Source: CAIKZY01 sp044374195
Lineage (GTDB): Bacteria > Actinomycetota > Actinomycetes > S36-B12
Direction: 5' to 3'
DNA length: 64,000 bases
Assembly: GCA_044374195.1 (NCBI GenBank)
Contig: JBILOY010000007.1
Span: 1 to 64,000, forward strand
Of this stretch, positions 8,059-15,864 are shown piece after piece. The notes beneath the pieces are model-generated. The model worked only from the letters and a program-made list of their open reading frames with translations, ran no database searches and was not told the DNA's origin. Position 1 is the stretch's first letter. Each line of letters begins with the position of its first letter. Both the position numbers and the translations under genes were made by a program.

Positions 8059-8733
8059 GTGACTGAGTCGAGCAAGTACCCGTATGACGTGATCCTCTTT
8101 GATCTCGACGGCACCATCAGCGACTCCGCCCCGGGCATCACCGCCAGCCTGCGTCACTGCTTCGACGCCGTAGGCATCGAGCAGCCCAGCGATGCGGAAA
8201 TCGGCAAGTACCTCGGCCCGCCACTCGCCGTAGCCCTGCAGGAATGGCACGGCCTCGATGAGGAAATGGCCGAGCGCGGCGTGCTGGCGTATCGCGAGGT
8301 CTACCACGACAACAACGAATACAACGCGAAGATCTTCGAGGGCATGCCCGCCCTGCTGCAGGAGCTCAACGACCTGGGCATCCCGATCGCCACCGCAACC
8401 AGCAAGCCCATTGAGTCAGCGACCCGAGTACTCGATCACTTCGATCTCACCCATCACTTCGTGATGATCGGCGGCGCCCAACTCGATGGCACGAACTCGA
8501 AGAAGCCCGACGTCATCAATTACGTCTTCGACGAAATGCAGATCCACCCCGACTCGCATCGCATCATCATGATCGGCGACCGCAGTCACGATGTTCACGG
8601 CGCCCAGCACCACGGCATTCCCGTTGTCGGCGTCGAATGGGGCTACGCCGATCCCGGCGAACTCGAGGCCGCGGGTGCTGACTTCGTGGTCGGCAGCGTG
8701 GCCGAATTGCGCGCGATCCTGCTCGGGGAGTAG
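8059..8733 (+). CDS. HAD-superfamily phosphatase, Gph/PgmB-like (first of a tandem pair)
   Basis: All HAD motifs are visible in this 224-aa protein: FDLDGTISDS (nucleophile Asp and acid/base Asp), TATSKP (motif II), and GDRSHDVHGA (motif III/IV Mg site). The cap domain lies between about residues 25 and 90. The closest named families are phosphoglycolate phosphatase and 5'-nucleotidase-type HADs; the substrate cannot be read. The GTG start is preceded by GATCAT and six bases, with no ribosome site, consistent with a leaderless mRNA. The next gene is a clear paralogue. Confidence 0.88.
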   Translation: MTESSKYPYDVILFDLDGTISDSAPGITASLRHCFDAVGIEQPSDAEIGKYLGPPLAVALQEWHGLDEEMAERGVLAYREVYHDNNEYNAKIFEGMPALLQELNDLGIPIATATSKPIESATRVLDHFDLTHHFVMIGGAQLDGTNSKKPDVINYVFDEMQIHPDSHRIIMIGDRSHDVHGAQHHGIPVVGVEWGYADPGELEAAGADFVVGSVAELRAILLGE

Positions 8734-8802
8734 TCCGACCACGTCACGTAGGTCACAGGCAACACGGCCACCAAGCACGCAGTTCCCTGCGAGTATCAGC
8801 GC

Positions 8803-9480
8803 GTGCCCATGAACCCGAGCCCCGACATAGTCCTGCTCGATCTCGACGGCACGATCACTGATTCGTATCCGGGAATCCTGCGCTGCCTCACGCTGGCGCT
8901 GCCGAGCATTGATCTCGGTCACCTCACCGAGAATCAGATCCGCGCATTCCTCGGCCCGCCCCTTCACTACACACTCGGCGAGGTCTACGGAAAGACGAAG
9001 GAAGAGATCGACGCGTTCGTCGTCGTCTATCGCTCTCACTACTTCGGCGGCGGCGAATACGAGTTCGAGGTGTTCCCCGGTATGGCCGAACTCATCGTCG
9101 ATCTCGCAAACAGCGACATCAAGCTCGGGCTCGCAACAGCCAAGCCAATTCCCTCAGCTGAACGGGTTCTCACCAAGGCCGGCCTCATCGAGCACTTCGA
9201 CTTCGTCGGCGGCAGCGACATGGATCTCACCAGGCAGGACAAGCCGAGCATCCTCAGTTTCACCATCGAGAACATCGGCGGCACGATCACCGACGGTGAC
9301 AACGCCAACATTGTCATGGTCGGCGATCGCAAGGAAGATGTCATCGGCGCCAAGCACCATCGCTTCACGTCGATTGGCACCGCCTGGGGCTACGCCGACG
9401 CGAATGAATTGCAGGACGCTGACCCCGATCACATTGTCAGCAACGCTGACGAGCTTCGCGCGATCTTGCTTCCCGACTGA
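8803..9480 (+). CDS. HAD-superfamily phosphatase, paralogue of the preceding gene
   Basis: The 225-aa protein has LDLDGTITDSYPGI, ATAKP and GDRKEDVIGAKHH in the same order and spacing as its neighbour, including AWGYAD near the C-terminus (EWGYAD in the neighbour). The pair arose by tandem duplication. GTG at 8803 is preceded by GAGTAT plus six bases, favouring a leaderless start; ATG at 8809 is the alternative. Substrate unknown. Confidence 0.88.
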   Translation: MPMNPSPDIVLLDLDGTITDSYPGILRCLTLALPSIDLGHLTENQIRAFLGPPLHYTLGEVYGKTKEEIDAFVVVYRSHYFGGGEYEFEVFPGMAELIVDLANSDIKLGLATAKPIPSAERVLTKAGLIEHFDFVGGSDMDLTRQDKPSILSFTIENIGGTITDGDNANIVMVGDRKEDVIGAKHHRFTSIGTAWGYADANELQDADPDHIVSNADELRAILLPD

Positions 9481-9486
9481 CGCGGT

Positions 9487-9930
9487 TTATTCAGACACCA
9501 GGAGTGCGCATTCATCAACGATCTTTCGAGCTTTCCTAAGACCATCAGTAACATCCTGCGGATCCGGATCCAGATACTCTGACGGTGGATAGGCAAGTTC
9601 ATTTCTGTTTCTGCGCATACGGTCAAAGGCATTCAAGAGTGGCTTAAGTTCGTTAGTGGCCAGATCCGCACACACGATCGGGATTACCCGATGTCCACCA
9701 GTGCGCGTGGGTCGGAATCCGTGACTAACCAAGAGTGCGGTCAATGTCTTGCGGGCCGCCTCGTAGAGCAGCGAATAGGCGCCTACGCCATCGATGGAAA
9801 GTAACGATTCGGAAGCCGTCAGGTGAAGTGTGGCCTGGCGAATCAGGGTCTTCGCGTGGTCTCCATTCGGTTCAACGACTTGAAGTTGACCGACCGCGAC
9901 CAGCCGATCAAGTTCACTGCCCTGAACCAT
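9487..9930 (-). CDS. HEPN-like protein, partner of the nucleotidyltransferase (toxin-antitoxin-like)
   Basis: A 147-aa, mostly helical protein. Near the C-terminus it has MRRNRNELAYP, which aligns with the HepT motif R-N-x(3)-H-x-Y but has Leu where the catalytic His is expected. HEPN proteins paired with minimal nucleotidyltransferases are usually RNase toxins; in type VII (HepT/MntA) systems the partner AMPylates the motif tyrosine, which is kept here. The ATG at 9930 overlaps the upstream gene by 17 bp; a GTG at 9948 is the other possible start. Because the His is missing, the RNase role is in doubt. Confidence 0.7.
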   Translation of the reverse strand: MVQGSELDRLVAVGQLQVVEPNGDHAKTLIRQATLHLTASESLLSIDGVGAYSLLYEAARKTLTALLVSHGFRPTRTGGHRVIPIVCADLATNELKPLLNAFDRMRRNRNELAYPPSEYLDPDPQDVTDGLRKARKIVDECALLVSE

Positions 9931-10492
9931 GAACCTGAACGAGCGCACCAGCTTTCAGCGTCTTAAGAAATGGATCGTTCGCCGATTTCCACGCCGACGC
10001 ACTCACCCGACGAATGTTGACGTCTCGGCTGAGAATCAGTGTCACATCACGCGCGATGTCATGGAGTAGGTCAAGGTCGGTAGTTCCGACCACCAGCACA
10101 TCAATATCGTCGGGGATTGGTCCATTCTCGCCTTCATACCGACGCGCCCACGAGCCGTAGATGAATGCGGATTCCAAACCGGGGACGTCGGCAAGTGCCT
10201 CACTGAGAACTGGGCGTGGCCCGTAACTGAGCATGAGAAGTTCTGTCAGCGGACGGGCCATGGCCGTTGTCGTGTTCGCTCGCACGAGCCTTACGTTGCC
10301 CTCACGTCGATCGAGTAGCAAACCGCCGTCCACAAGCCGTGCTACCTCGTGCTGCACAGTAGGGACTGCGGCATTGCAATGCCGCGCCAACGTGGTCACT
10401 GAGGCCTCCCAGTCAGGGTGCAGGAAGCACCAGGCGAGGAGGTCACCTTGAACCCGCGATCTGAGGATGGGGAGAAGCTCTGATGTTCTCAT
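9914..10492 (-). CDS. winged-helix plus minimal nucleotidyltransferase (MNT) fusion protein
   Basis: Residues 1-70 look like an ArsR/MarR-type winged helix (VTTLARHCNAAVPTVQHEVARLVDGGLLLDRREGNVRLVRAN). Residues 85-190 hold a polymerase-beta-like nucleotidyltransferase with GSWARRY...DDIDVLVVG, the GS...DxD catalytic pattern of MNT/MntA. It is cotranscribed with the HEPN-like gene. The fused DNA-binding domain and the palindrome covering its own start suggest autoregulation of the pair. The mRNA appears leaderless (TATATT seven bases before the ATG). Possible roles are a toxin-antitoxin or anti-phage cassette; inference only. Confidence 0.82.
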   Translation of the reverse strand: MRTSELLPILRSRVQGDLLAWCFLHPDWEASVTTLARHCNAAVPTVQHEVARLVDGGLLLDRREGNVRLVRANTTTAMARPLTELLMLSYGPRPVLSEALADVPGLESAFIYGSWARRYEGENGPIPDDIDVLVVGTTDLDLLHDIARDVTLILSRDVNIRRVSASAWKSANDPFLKTLKAGALVQVHGSGQ

Positions 10493-10522
10493 ATCTCCTA
10501 ATATACATTAGGAGATATGAGA
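10487..10522. promoter_or_regulatory. perfect 16-bp palindromic operator over the MNT-HEPN start
   Basis: TCTCATATCTCCTAAT (10487-10502) is repeated exactly in inverted orientation at 10507-10522 with a 4-base spacer. It covers the presumed -10 box (TATATT, minus strand, 10505-10500) and the first bases of the MNT coding region, so a protein bound here would block transcription. It begins 2 bp after the stop of the FAD-oxidase gene. A terminator role is unlikely because there is no G/C-rich stem or T-run. Confidence 0.82.
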
Positions 10523-10524
10523 TG

Positions 10525-11928
10525 TCACTCCGCGAACAGCACGCCCGGATGCATAAGCCCCTGCGGATCCCACGCATCCTTGATCGCCTTCATGGCAGCG
10601 ATCTCGGCAGCAGAACGACACATCCCCAATTCGCGAGCCTTCGCGCGCCCCACTCCATGCTCCGCGGAGATAGAGCCGCCAAACCGCGCAGCGCACGCGA
10701 GCATCGCGTGATCGATCTCGAGGTCATCCCACGCCGGGCCAACGATTTCGAGATGGATGTTGCCGTCGGCGAGATGTCCGAACACTCCGTAGGTAGTGAC
10801 GATCGGGTACGACTCAATTAACGAACGCAATTCGTCAGCGCACTGAGCAAGTGACTCCAGCGGCACTGAGATATCGAGCTTGTGCACGACTCCAAGCGTC
10901 GAGTACGCCTCGGTCTGGCGCTCCCGATACGACCACAATCGCGCCCGCGACGATGCATCCAGTGCAACAACCGCGTCGGCTGACTCATCCAACTGCAGAC
11001 CCGCCCCGTCACCGCCATCAGCGATCTCGAGCAGTACGACGAGCGGGTGACGAGACTCAAGCGGGTACGGAAGATCCGCCAGCCCCATCACGAGCTCCAT
11101 GCCCGATGCATCAATCACTTCTGCACTGATCACCGGGAATCCCCCGGCACGTGCACGGCTCATGAGTTCCAAGGCTGATGCGAAGCCGGAGCATCCGACG
11201 AGTGCGACTGACGTTGCACCATGCGGACGGTGCAGTCGCACGCGCACCGCCGTGATGATGCCCAGCGTTCCCTCGGAGCCGCAGAACAGCCCGCCCAGGT
11301 CGTAACCGGTGTTGTCCTTCAGCAGGCCCGATAGATGCGAGATCACCTGGCCGTCAGGAAGCACGGCTTCGATGCCGACTACCGAAGCGCGGGTCATTCC
11401 GTACGCGATCACGTTGATGCCGCCAGCGTTGGTCGCGACGTTTCCTCCGATGGTGCAGGAATCGCGTGCAGCGAGATCGACCCCGTAGATCCAGCCGGCA
11501 GCCTCGGCCGCGCGATGAACATCGCCCAGGGTCGCTCCGGCTCCGGCAGTTAGCTGACCCGAAAGCTGGTCGACAGTAGAAGTCGATGACAGCCGACGAG
11601 TCGACACGATGACCGGTGCTCCGTGGGCGCCAGGGACCCCAGCAGGCACTGAACCGCCCACCAGGCCCGTATTGCCGCCCTGAGGCAGCACGGGCACACC
11701 AGCGGCCACGCAGGCCCGTACGACCGCCGCCACCTCAGAAGTCGACCCAGGACGCACCACGGCCCGGCAGGGGCCCGAGAAGCGCCGGGTCCACTCCATC
11801 GTGAACTCTGCGGTCAAAGCAGGATCAGTGAGTACATGAGCCTCGCCCACAGCCTCCACGAGGGCAGCGCGCAGCGACTCACTCATGGCCAGCGGCCCTG
11901 AGTCGCTCGAGGTCGAAGACGTGTTCAC
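10525..11928 (-). CDS. FAD-binding oxidase, D-lactate/2-hydroxyacid dehydrogenase type (GlcD-like)
   Basis: The 467-aa protein has a PCMH-type FAD domain (VVRPGSTSEVAAVVRAC, VPVLPQGGNTGLVGGSVP, DSCTIGGNVATNAGG, GSEGTLGIITAV) and a C-terminal FAD-oxidase domain with GHLADGNIHLEI and SAEHGVGRAK. These place it with flavoproteins oxidising D-lactate, D-2-hydroxyglutarate or glycolate; the exact substrate is not readable. AAGGA lies 7 nt before the GTG. There is no iron-sulfur partner nearby, so it probably acts alone. It diverges from a secreted-protein gene. Confidence 0.9.
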   Translation of the reverse strand: MNTSSTSSDSGPLAMSESLRAALVEAVGEAHVLTDPALTAEFTMEWTRRFSGPCRAVVRPGSTSEVAAVVRACVAAGVPVLPQGGNTGLVGGSVPAGVPGAHGAPVIVSTRRLSSTSTVDQLSGQLTAGAGATLGDVHRAAEAAGWIYGVDLAARDSCTIGGNVATNAGGINVIAYGMTRASVVGIEAVLPDGQVISHLSGLLKDNTGYDLGGLFCGSEGTLGIITAVRVRLHRPHGATSVALVGCSGFASALELMSRARAGGFPVISAEVIDASGMELVMGLADLPYPLESRHPLVVLLEIADGGDGAGLQLDESADAVVALDASSRARLWSYRERQTEAYSTLGVVHKLDISVPLESLAQCADELRSLIESYPIVTTYGVFGHLADGNIHLEIVGPAWDDLEIDHAMLACAARFGGSISAEHGVGRAKARELGMCRSAAEIAAMKAIKDAWDPQGLMHPGVLFAE

Positions 11929-11948
11929 GGGGTTATCCTTACTGAGAC

Positions 11949-11962
11949 CGCCGAATTCGGCG
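11949..11962. promoter_or_regulatory. 14-bp perfect palindrome between divergent genes
   Basis: CGCCGAATTCGGCG is fully self-complementary and sits in the 59-bp space between the GlcD-like gene and the secreted-protein gene. Its position fits an operator for one or both promoters. No cognate regulator is evident in the window. Confidence 0.35.
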
Positions 11963-11987
11963 TGAGCGGCACTGCCTCGGAGGATTC

Positions 11988-12665
11988 ATGCGCACCACTC
12001 GGCTCGCGCTCGGTATCGCCGCCTCCTTCGCCGTTGCCCTGCCAATGATGAGCATCAACGCCATGGCTGCCGACACCGTTGCTTCCGATGCCGTGGCCGC
12101 AAGCTCCGTCACCACCAGCGTGACCACGAGTGAGCCGGCCAAGAACTCCGGCAACACCTCCCCGGTCAACGCCGACGACGCCAGTGGCAACTTCTTCTTC
12201 ACTACCGCCAACGGCATCGCCCCCACATGGGCGGCTTCCGGCATCACGCTTTCGGGCATCTCCCCCGGTTCGGCGCTGTCGAATTCACCGCTGACCCGAA
12301 TCCGCGTCTCGATCCCGGTGGTCGCCAAGCTCAGCACCGCGAACTTCGCCGCTGGCGGCTTCAAGATCCAGAACATCAAGACCCGCGAGTTCGTGAACTG
12401 CCAGACCCCGGTCATTGACACCCGTGCCAAGGTCATCGATTGCGTGCTTAAGGACGGCACCAACGCCCGTCTCTTCGCAATCACCAGTATCGCCAGCACC
12501 AAGCAGACCCTCGGGGTCTATGACTCCACGAACTACCGCGGCATGAAGCTGCAAGTGGCCGATCAGGAGATCGCCGACTTCCTCAATGACGAGCTCAGCG
12601 TGAACCTGTTCAGCCCGTCGGTGACTTTCGCTCTTGCGCAGCTCACCGTCACTTCTGCCCGCTGA
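11988..12665 (+). CDS. secreted protein of unknown function
   Basis: The 225-aa protein has a signal peptide (residues 1-28, MRTTRLALGIAASF...INAMAAD) followed by a Ser/Thr/Ala-rich linker (30-65) and a beta-rich, hydrophilic remainder with two cysteines (VNCQT and IDCVL) that could form a disulfide. I recognise no family. GGAGG sits 5 nt before the ATG. The next gene downstream is also a secreted protein, but about 230 bp separates them, so they are probably separate units. Confidence 0.75.
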   Translation: MRTTRLALGIAASFAVALPMMSINAMAADTVASDAVAASSVTTSVTTSEPAKNSGNTSPVNADDASGNFFFTTANGIAPTWAASGITLSGISPGSALSNSPLTRIRVSIPVVAKLSTANFAAGGFKIQNIKTREFVNCQTPVIDTRAKVIDCVLKDGTNARLFAITSIASTKQTLGVYDSTNYRGMKLQVADQEIADFLNDELSVNLFSPSVTFALAQLTVTSAR

Positions 12666-12894
12666 GTCAATTTAGGTCGCTGAGCTTGTAGACGCTGCCG
12701 TAGCCACGGCCACGTAATTCACAGCAGTTTCCCGTCAAGAAGTTTTCCACACCACGCACGCGGTCACCACCCATTACGGACGCAACTTCACTCTCGTCAC
12801 ATCCGTCACGGGGTATCCCCAGGTAGCGCACGAGCACGTTCTTGAATCTCTCTCAGCAGCCGAACCTCCTCGTAACGACATCGGGAGGAACGCC
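12666..12894. other. gene-free leader region, nothing recognised
   Basis: This 229-bp stretch between two secreted-protein genes has no coding signal. I looked for a structured leader (a c-di-AMP-type riboswitch would be plausible before an actinobacterial secreted protein) and found only a short CGGGG/CCCCAG-type stem near 12810. GGAGG at the end is the ribosome site of the next gene. Confidence 0.5.
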
Positions 12895-13947
12895 ATGCAC
12901 CACTCATTCACACCCGCCACGCGGCTCACCATCGCCACTGCGCTGACCAGCACCACGCTCGCTGCCCTTGCTGTCACTGTCATGGCCCCCGGCGCCAGCG
13001 CTGCGACCCAGCAGATCCGCAGCGAATCACGCATCAACATCGCGAGCGTCTCGGTGCGCTCTCTCGCCCTCACTCTCACCCCCAAGCCCGGCACCGCCGT
13101 GCTCACCTGGGCAGCTCCGAGAACGCGGACGAAGTACACGGTGATGGCCACACCGGTGAAGCGCCCGTCAGCAGCTCGCATGCTCAAGGCAACGGCCGGC
13201 CCTGTGATCTCATTCGCAGGCCTCGACGAGAATGCGCGCTACACCTTCACTGTCACCCCGCAGATCGGCAAGCTCACCGGCCCCACCAGTCAGCTACTCA
13301 TGACCGCAACGCTCAAGCAACTGCGCGGGCTCTCCTTTGCCGATCAGCTCAAGTCGGTGAACTCGACCACGAGTGCGTCAACCGCACAGCCCGCAATCAC
13401 CACAGCGCTGAACGGTGCGGTCGTAAGCCCCACGGCGCAAACTTCACCAAGCACAAATAGCACCCCGCAGGCTCAGCCTGCCGCGGCGCCACAGCCCGCA
13501 CCTCAACCCGCGGCAGCACCCGCTGCGCCGGCACCACCTCGCACGCGCACTGTCTATGTATGCCCCGATGGCTTCACCGAGGTAAACAGCATCTGCACCA
13601 CCACATTGCCTTACACGTATTCAACGCTCGCGTACACGTATCACCAGGAGCCGTACACCGTGACCGTGCAGGATCCGCCGACCGTCTACGCCGCTGACCG
13701 AGCCCAGAGCACCGGCACGCTGTGCCCCTGGGGCGGCAGCCCTAACGGTGGCGGCGATCTCTGCTCAATCGCGGGCGGCACGCACCAGGAGACCCGCTAC
13801 AACACGGTGAAAGACACAACACCGAGCGGCTATACCGACACGGGCACCGAGTGGAAGAAGAAGAACGCCGCTCCAAGCGGTTACGCCGATGACGGCACCC
13901 AGTGGGTCAAGACCGCGGCGAAGATCGCCACCGAGGTTCCTGCCTGA
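12895..13947 (+). CDS. secreted fibronectin-III-like protein with Pro/Ala linker and C-terminal short repeats
   Basis: The 350-aa product has a signal peptide (1-37), then a region resembling a fibronectin type III module (about 55-135: LTPKPGTAVLTWAAP...ARYTFTVTPQIG). A Pro/Ala/Gln-rich linker (about 175-220) leads to a Tyr-rich segment with four cysteines (VCPDGF, SICTT, LCPWGG, DLCSI). The end carries two 17-residue repeats beginning PSGYTDTGTEW and PSGYADDGTQW. This layout suggests a cell-surface or wall-interacting protein; binding partner unknown. GGAGG lies 7 nt before the ATG. Confidence 0.75.
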   Translation: MHHSFTPATRLTIATALTSTTLAALAVTVMAPGASAATQQIRSESRINIASVSVRSLALTLTPKPGTAVLTWAAPRTRTKYTVMATPVKRPSAARMLKATAGPVISFAGLDENARYTFTVTPQIGKLTGPTSQLLMTATLKQLRGLSFADQLKSVNSTTSASTAQPAITTALNGAVVSPTAQTSPSTNSTPQAQPAAAPQPAPQPAAAPAAPAPPRTRTVYVCPDGFTEVNSICTTTLPYTYSTLAYTYHQEPYTVTVQDPPTVYAADRAQSTGTLCPWGGSPNGGGDLCSIAGGTHQETRYNTVKDTTPSGYTDTGTEWKKKNAAPSGYADDGTQWVKTAAKIATEVPA

Positions 13948-13978
13948 TTGATATGCCTGTGAGCCAGGCAGGTGCGTT

Positions 13979-14008
13979 GCCGGGGCAGAGCGGGGGCTCT
14001 GCCCCGGC
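13979..14008 (+). terminator. strong GC hairpin after the secreted-protein gene
   Basis: A perfect 13-bp stem GCCGGGGCAGAGC / GCTCTGCCCCGGC with a GGGG loop lies 32 bp after the stop of the fibronectin-like gene and 20 bp before the next start. There is no T-run, so it may terminate weakly or instead act as a transcript-stabilising or attenuating structure. Confidence 0.6.
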
Positions 14009-14027
14009 GATACGCAAGGATGTGCGG

Positions 14028-15773
14028 GTGAGTGAGGCAGTCGTGGAGACCCCTGAGCGCAGGGGCGTGCTTTCACGCATCAACTGGCGCGATGTGATCC
14101 TCGTGCTGGCGATCAGCCTCGTCACCAGCCTCATCTCGCAGCGCTGGACAGGCACCCTGCTCGACGGCCAGTTCTACGCCAGCCTCTCGCTCTTCGGCAG
14201 CGATGTCACCGATCGCGCGATCTTCGAGAGCTACTACTGGACCCGTCTCGGCGTGATCGCCCCGATGCACGCCTTCACGAGCATCTTCGGCACCTGGCTC
14301 GGCTTCGCGGGCTACCGCTTCCTGCTGATCCTGATCATCGTCACGGCCAGTTACCTGATCCTCAAGCGCTATACCCACTGGCGCACCGCGGCCACGCTCA
14401 CCGCCTTCATTTCGCTCAACACCGTGATCCTCAGCTACTTCGGCAATACCTACTTGACCGGCATCGTGATGTCAGGCACGGTCGCTCTCATCGCTACCGC
14501 AGTGATGGACGGCACCAGTCAGCGCGGCAACGGCAAGATGCCCAAGCGCCCGCCGATCGTGGCCGGAGTAATCATCGGCTGGCTCGCGATGAGCAATCCG
14601 GCAGGCATGATCCTGGCCGCAGTCATCTGGTTCGTGATTCGCCTGTTCCGACGCACTCACGTGGTGCATTACCTATGGACGGCCGCCAGCGCGATTGTCA
14701 CCTTCGGAGTCTTCCTGCTCATCGGCAAGGCGATCTTCCCGAAGATGAATTGGCTTGAGTCCTACATCAACTCCGATGCCCGTACGCGCCTGTCAGACTT
14801 CGCCTCGAAGTCGCCGATTTGGCCTGATGACATCTCGATGCTCGTGCCCGCGATGATCCTGGTGATCTGCATCGGTGTCTGGTTCGCCAATCGCACCAGC
14901 TGGCCTGCGCGCCTGGGCTTCATGATCAGCGCGACAAGCATCGCGTTCATGTTCGTGTTCAACCCGCTCATGGGCGGTATTCCGCTCGAGGCGCCGATGT
15001 ATCAGGCGATGCTGTTCCCGCCCGCGATGATCGCTCTCGCGCTCTCAGTTTCCGCCGTCACCAGCAGGCACGAGGATCCGGCGGAAACTGATCGCTGGAG
15101 TATTCGCACCTACGCCGCAGCCGCAATCGGCCTAGTGCTGATCATCACCGCCGGCTTCAGCAACCCGGGCTGGAGCATTGAGCGCGGATGGATTGTCTCC
15201 GCGGTCACCGCTGCTGTCGCAATCATCATGCTGGTCAACAAGCGCTCGAGCGCTCAACTCGCCACGGTGCTCATTGCCGCAGCCCTGGTCATCAGCTCAG
15301 GCCAGCTGCTGCAGAACTCACGACCTGGCGCTCTTGGCCTGTATTTCCAGTCGCCTTACAACTACGCCTTCCAGGCGAACGACACGAACGCCAAGATGCA
15401 CGCTGCCGTGAACACCCAGGAATGGCTAGTGGCCAACACCGAGCCAACCGATCAGATCCTCGCCTGGGTTGATGGCGACTGGATCGGCGGCGACCGCGAG
15501 CTCTACATGGTTGCCGGCATGCAACTGTGGGGCGAGAACCGCCTCGGCATCGTGCAGACCCTCGGGCCCGACGACTTCAATCGCCTGAACACCCTCAAGC
15601 CCAGCGTGATCGCGATGTATGGCCCCTCACGCGAGCAGATCCAAACCTTCTGGCAGGCGCTTCCTCGTGAGCTCAAGCCCAGTGACCCCAACTGCTACGA
15701 CTTCACCTGGCCGAATCCGAGCATTCCGGTCGGTCATGCCTGCCTGACTCGTCTGAATTGGAACAGCAACTAG
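14028..15773 (+). CDS. polytopic membrane protein, GT-C-like, unknown
   Basis: The 581-aa protein has about 11-12 hydrophobic helices over the first 440 residues, starting at about residue 22 (DVILVLAISLVTSLIS), and a C-terminal outer domain of about 130 residues (NTQEWLVANTEPTDQILAWVDGDWIGG). The first outer loop contains acidic and aromatic residues (DGQFYASLSLFGSD), as in GT-C glycosyltransferases that use polyprenyl-phosphate sugars. I chose GTG at 14028 because AAGGA lies 8 nt upstream and the GC hairpin lies before it. The next gene is of the same general type. Substrate unknown. Confidence 0.7.
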   Translation: MSEAVVETPERRGVLSRINWRDVILVLAISLVTSLISQRWTGTLLDGQFYASLSLFGSDVTDRAIFESYYWTRLGVIAPMHAFTSIFGTWLGFAGYRFLLILIIVTASYLILKRYTHWRTAATLTAFISLNTVILSYFGNTYLTGIVMSGTVALIATAVMDGTSQRGNGKMPKRPPIVAGVIIGWLAMSNPAGMILAAVIWFVIRLFRRTHVVHYLWTAASAIVTFGVFLLIGKAIFPKMNWLESYINSDARTRLSDFASKSPIWPDDISMLVPAMILVICIGVWFANRTSWPARLGFMISATSIAFMFVFNPLMGGIPLEAPMYQAMLFPPAMIALALSVSAVTSRHEDPAETDRWSIRTYAAAAIGLVLIITAGFSNPGWSIERGWIVSAVTAAVAIIMLVNKRSSAQLATVLIAAALVISSGQLLQNSRPGALGLYFQSPYNYAFQANDTNAKMHAAVNTQEWLVANTEPTDQILAWVDGDWIGGDRELYMVAGMQLWGENRLGIVQTLGPDDFNRLNTLKPSVIAMYGPSREQIQTFWQALPRELKPSDPNCYDFTWPNPSIPVGHACLTRLNWNSN

Positions 15774-15864
15774 TTCCAGAGACAATGGGCTCTCGCAAGG
15801 AAAACAGGGGAGCACGCTGAGCAGGCACCGCAGAATCACTCTTGAGGCAGCAATCGCTGCCCTG

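Noticed and set aside
12666..12894. Possible riboswitch before the fibronectin-like secreted protein
   Set aside because: I could not match any conserved riboswitch core; only a weak short stem is present.
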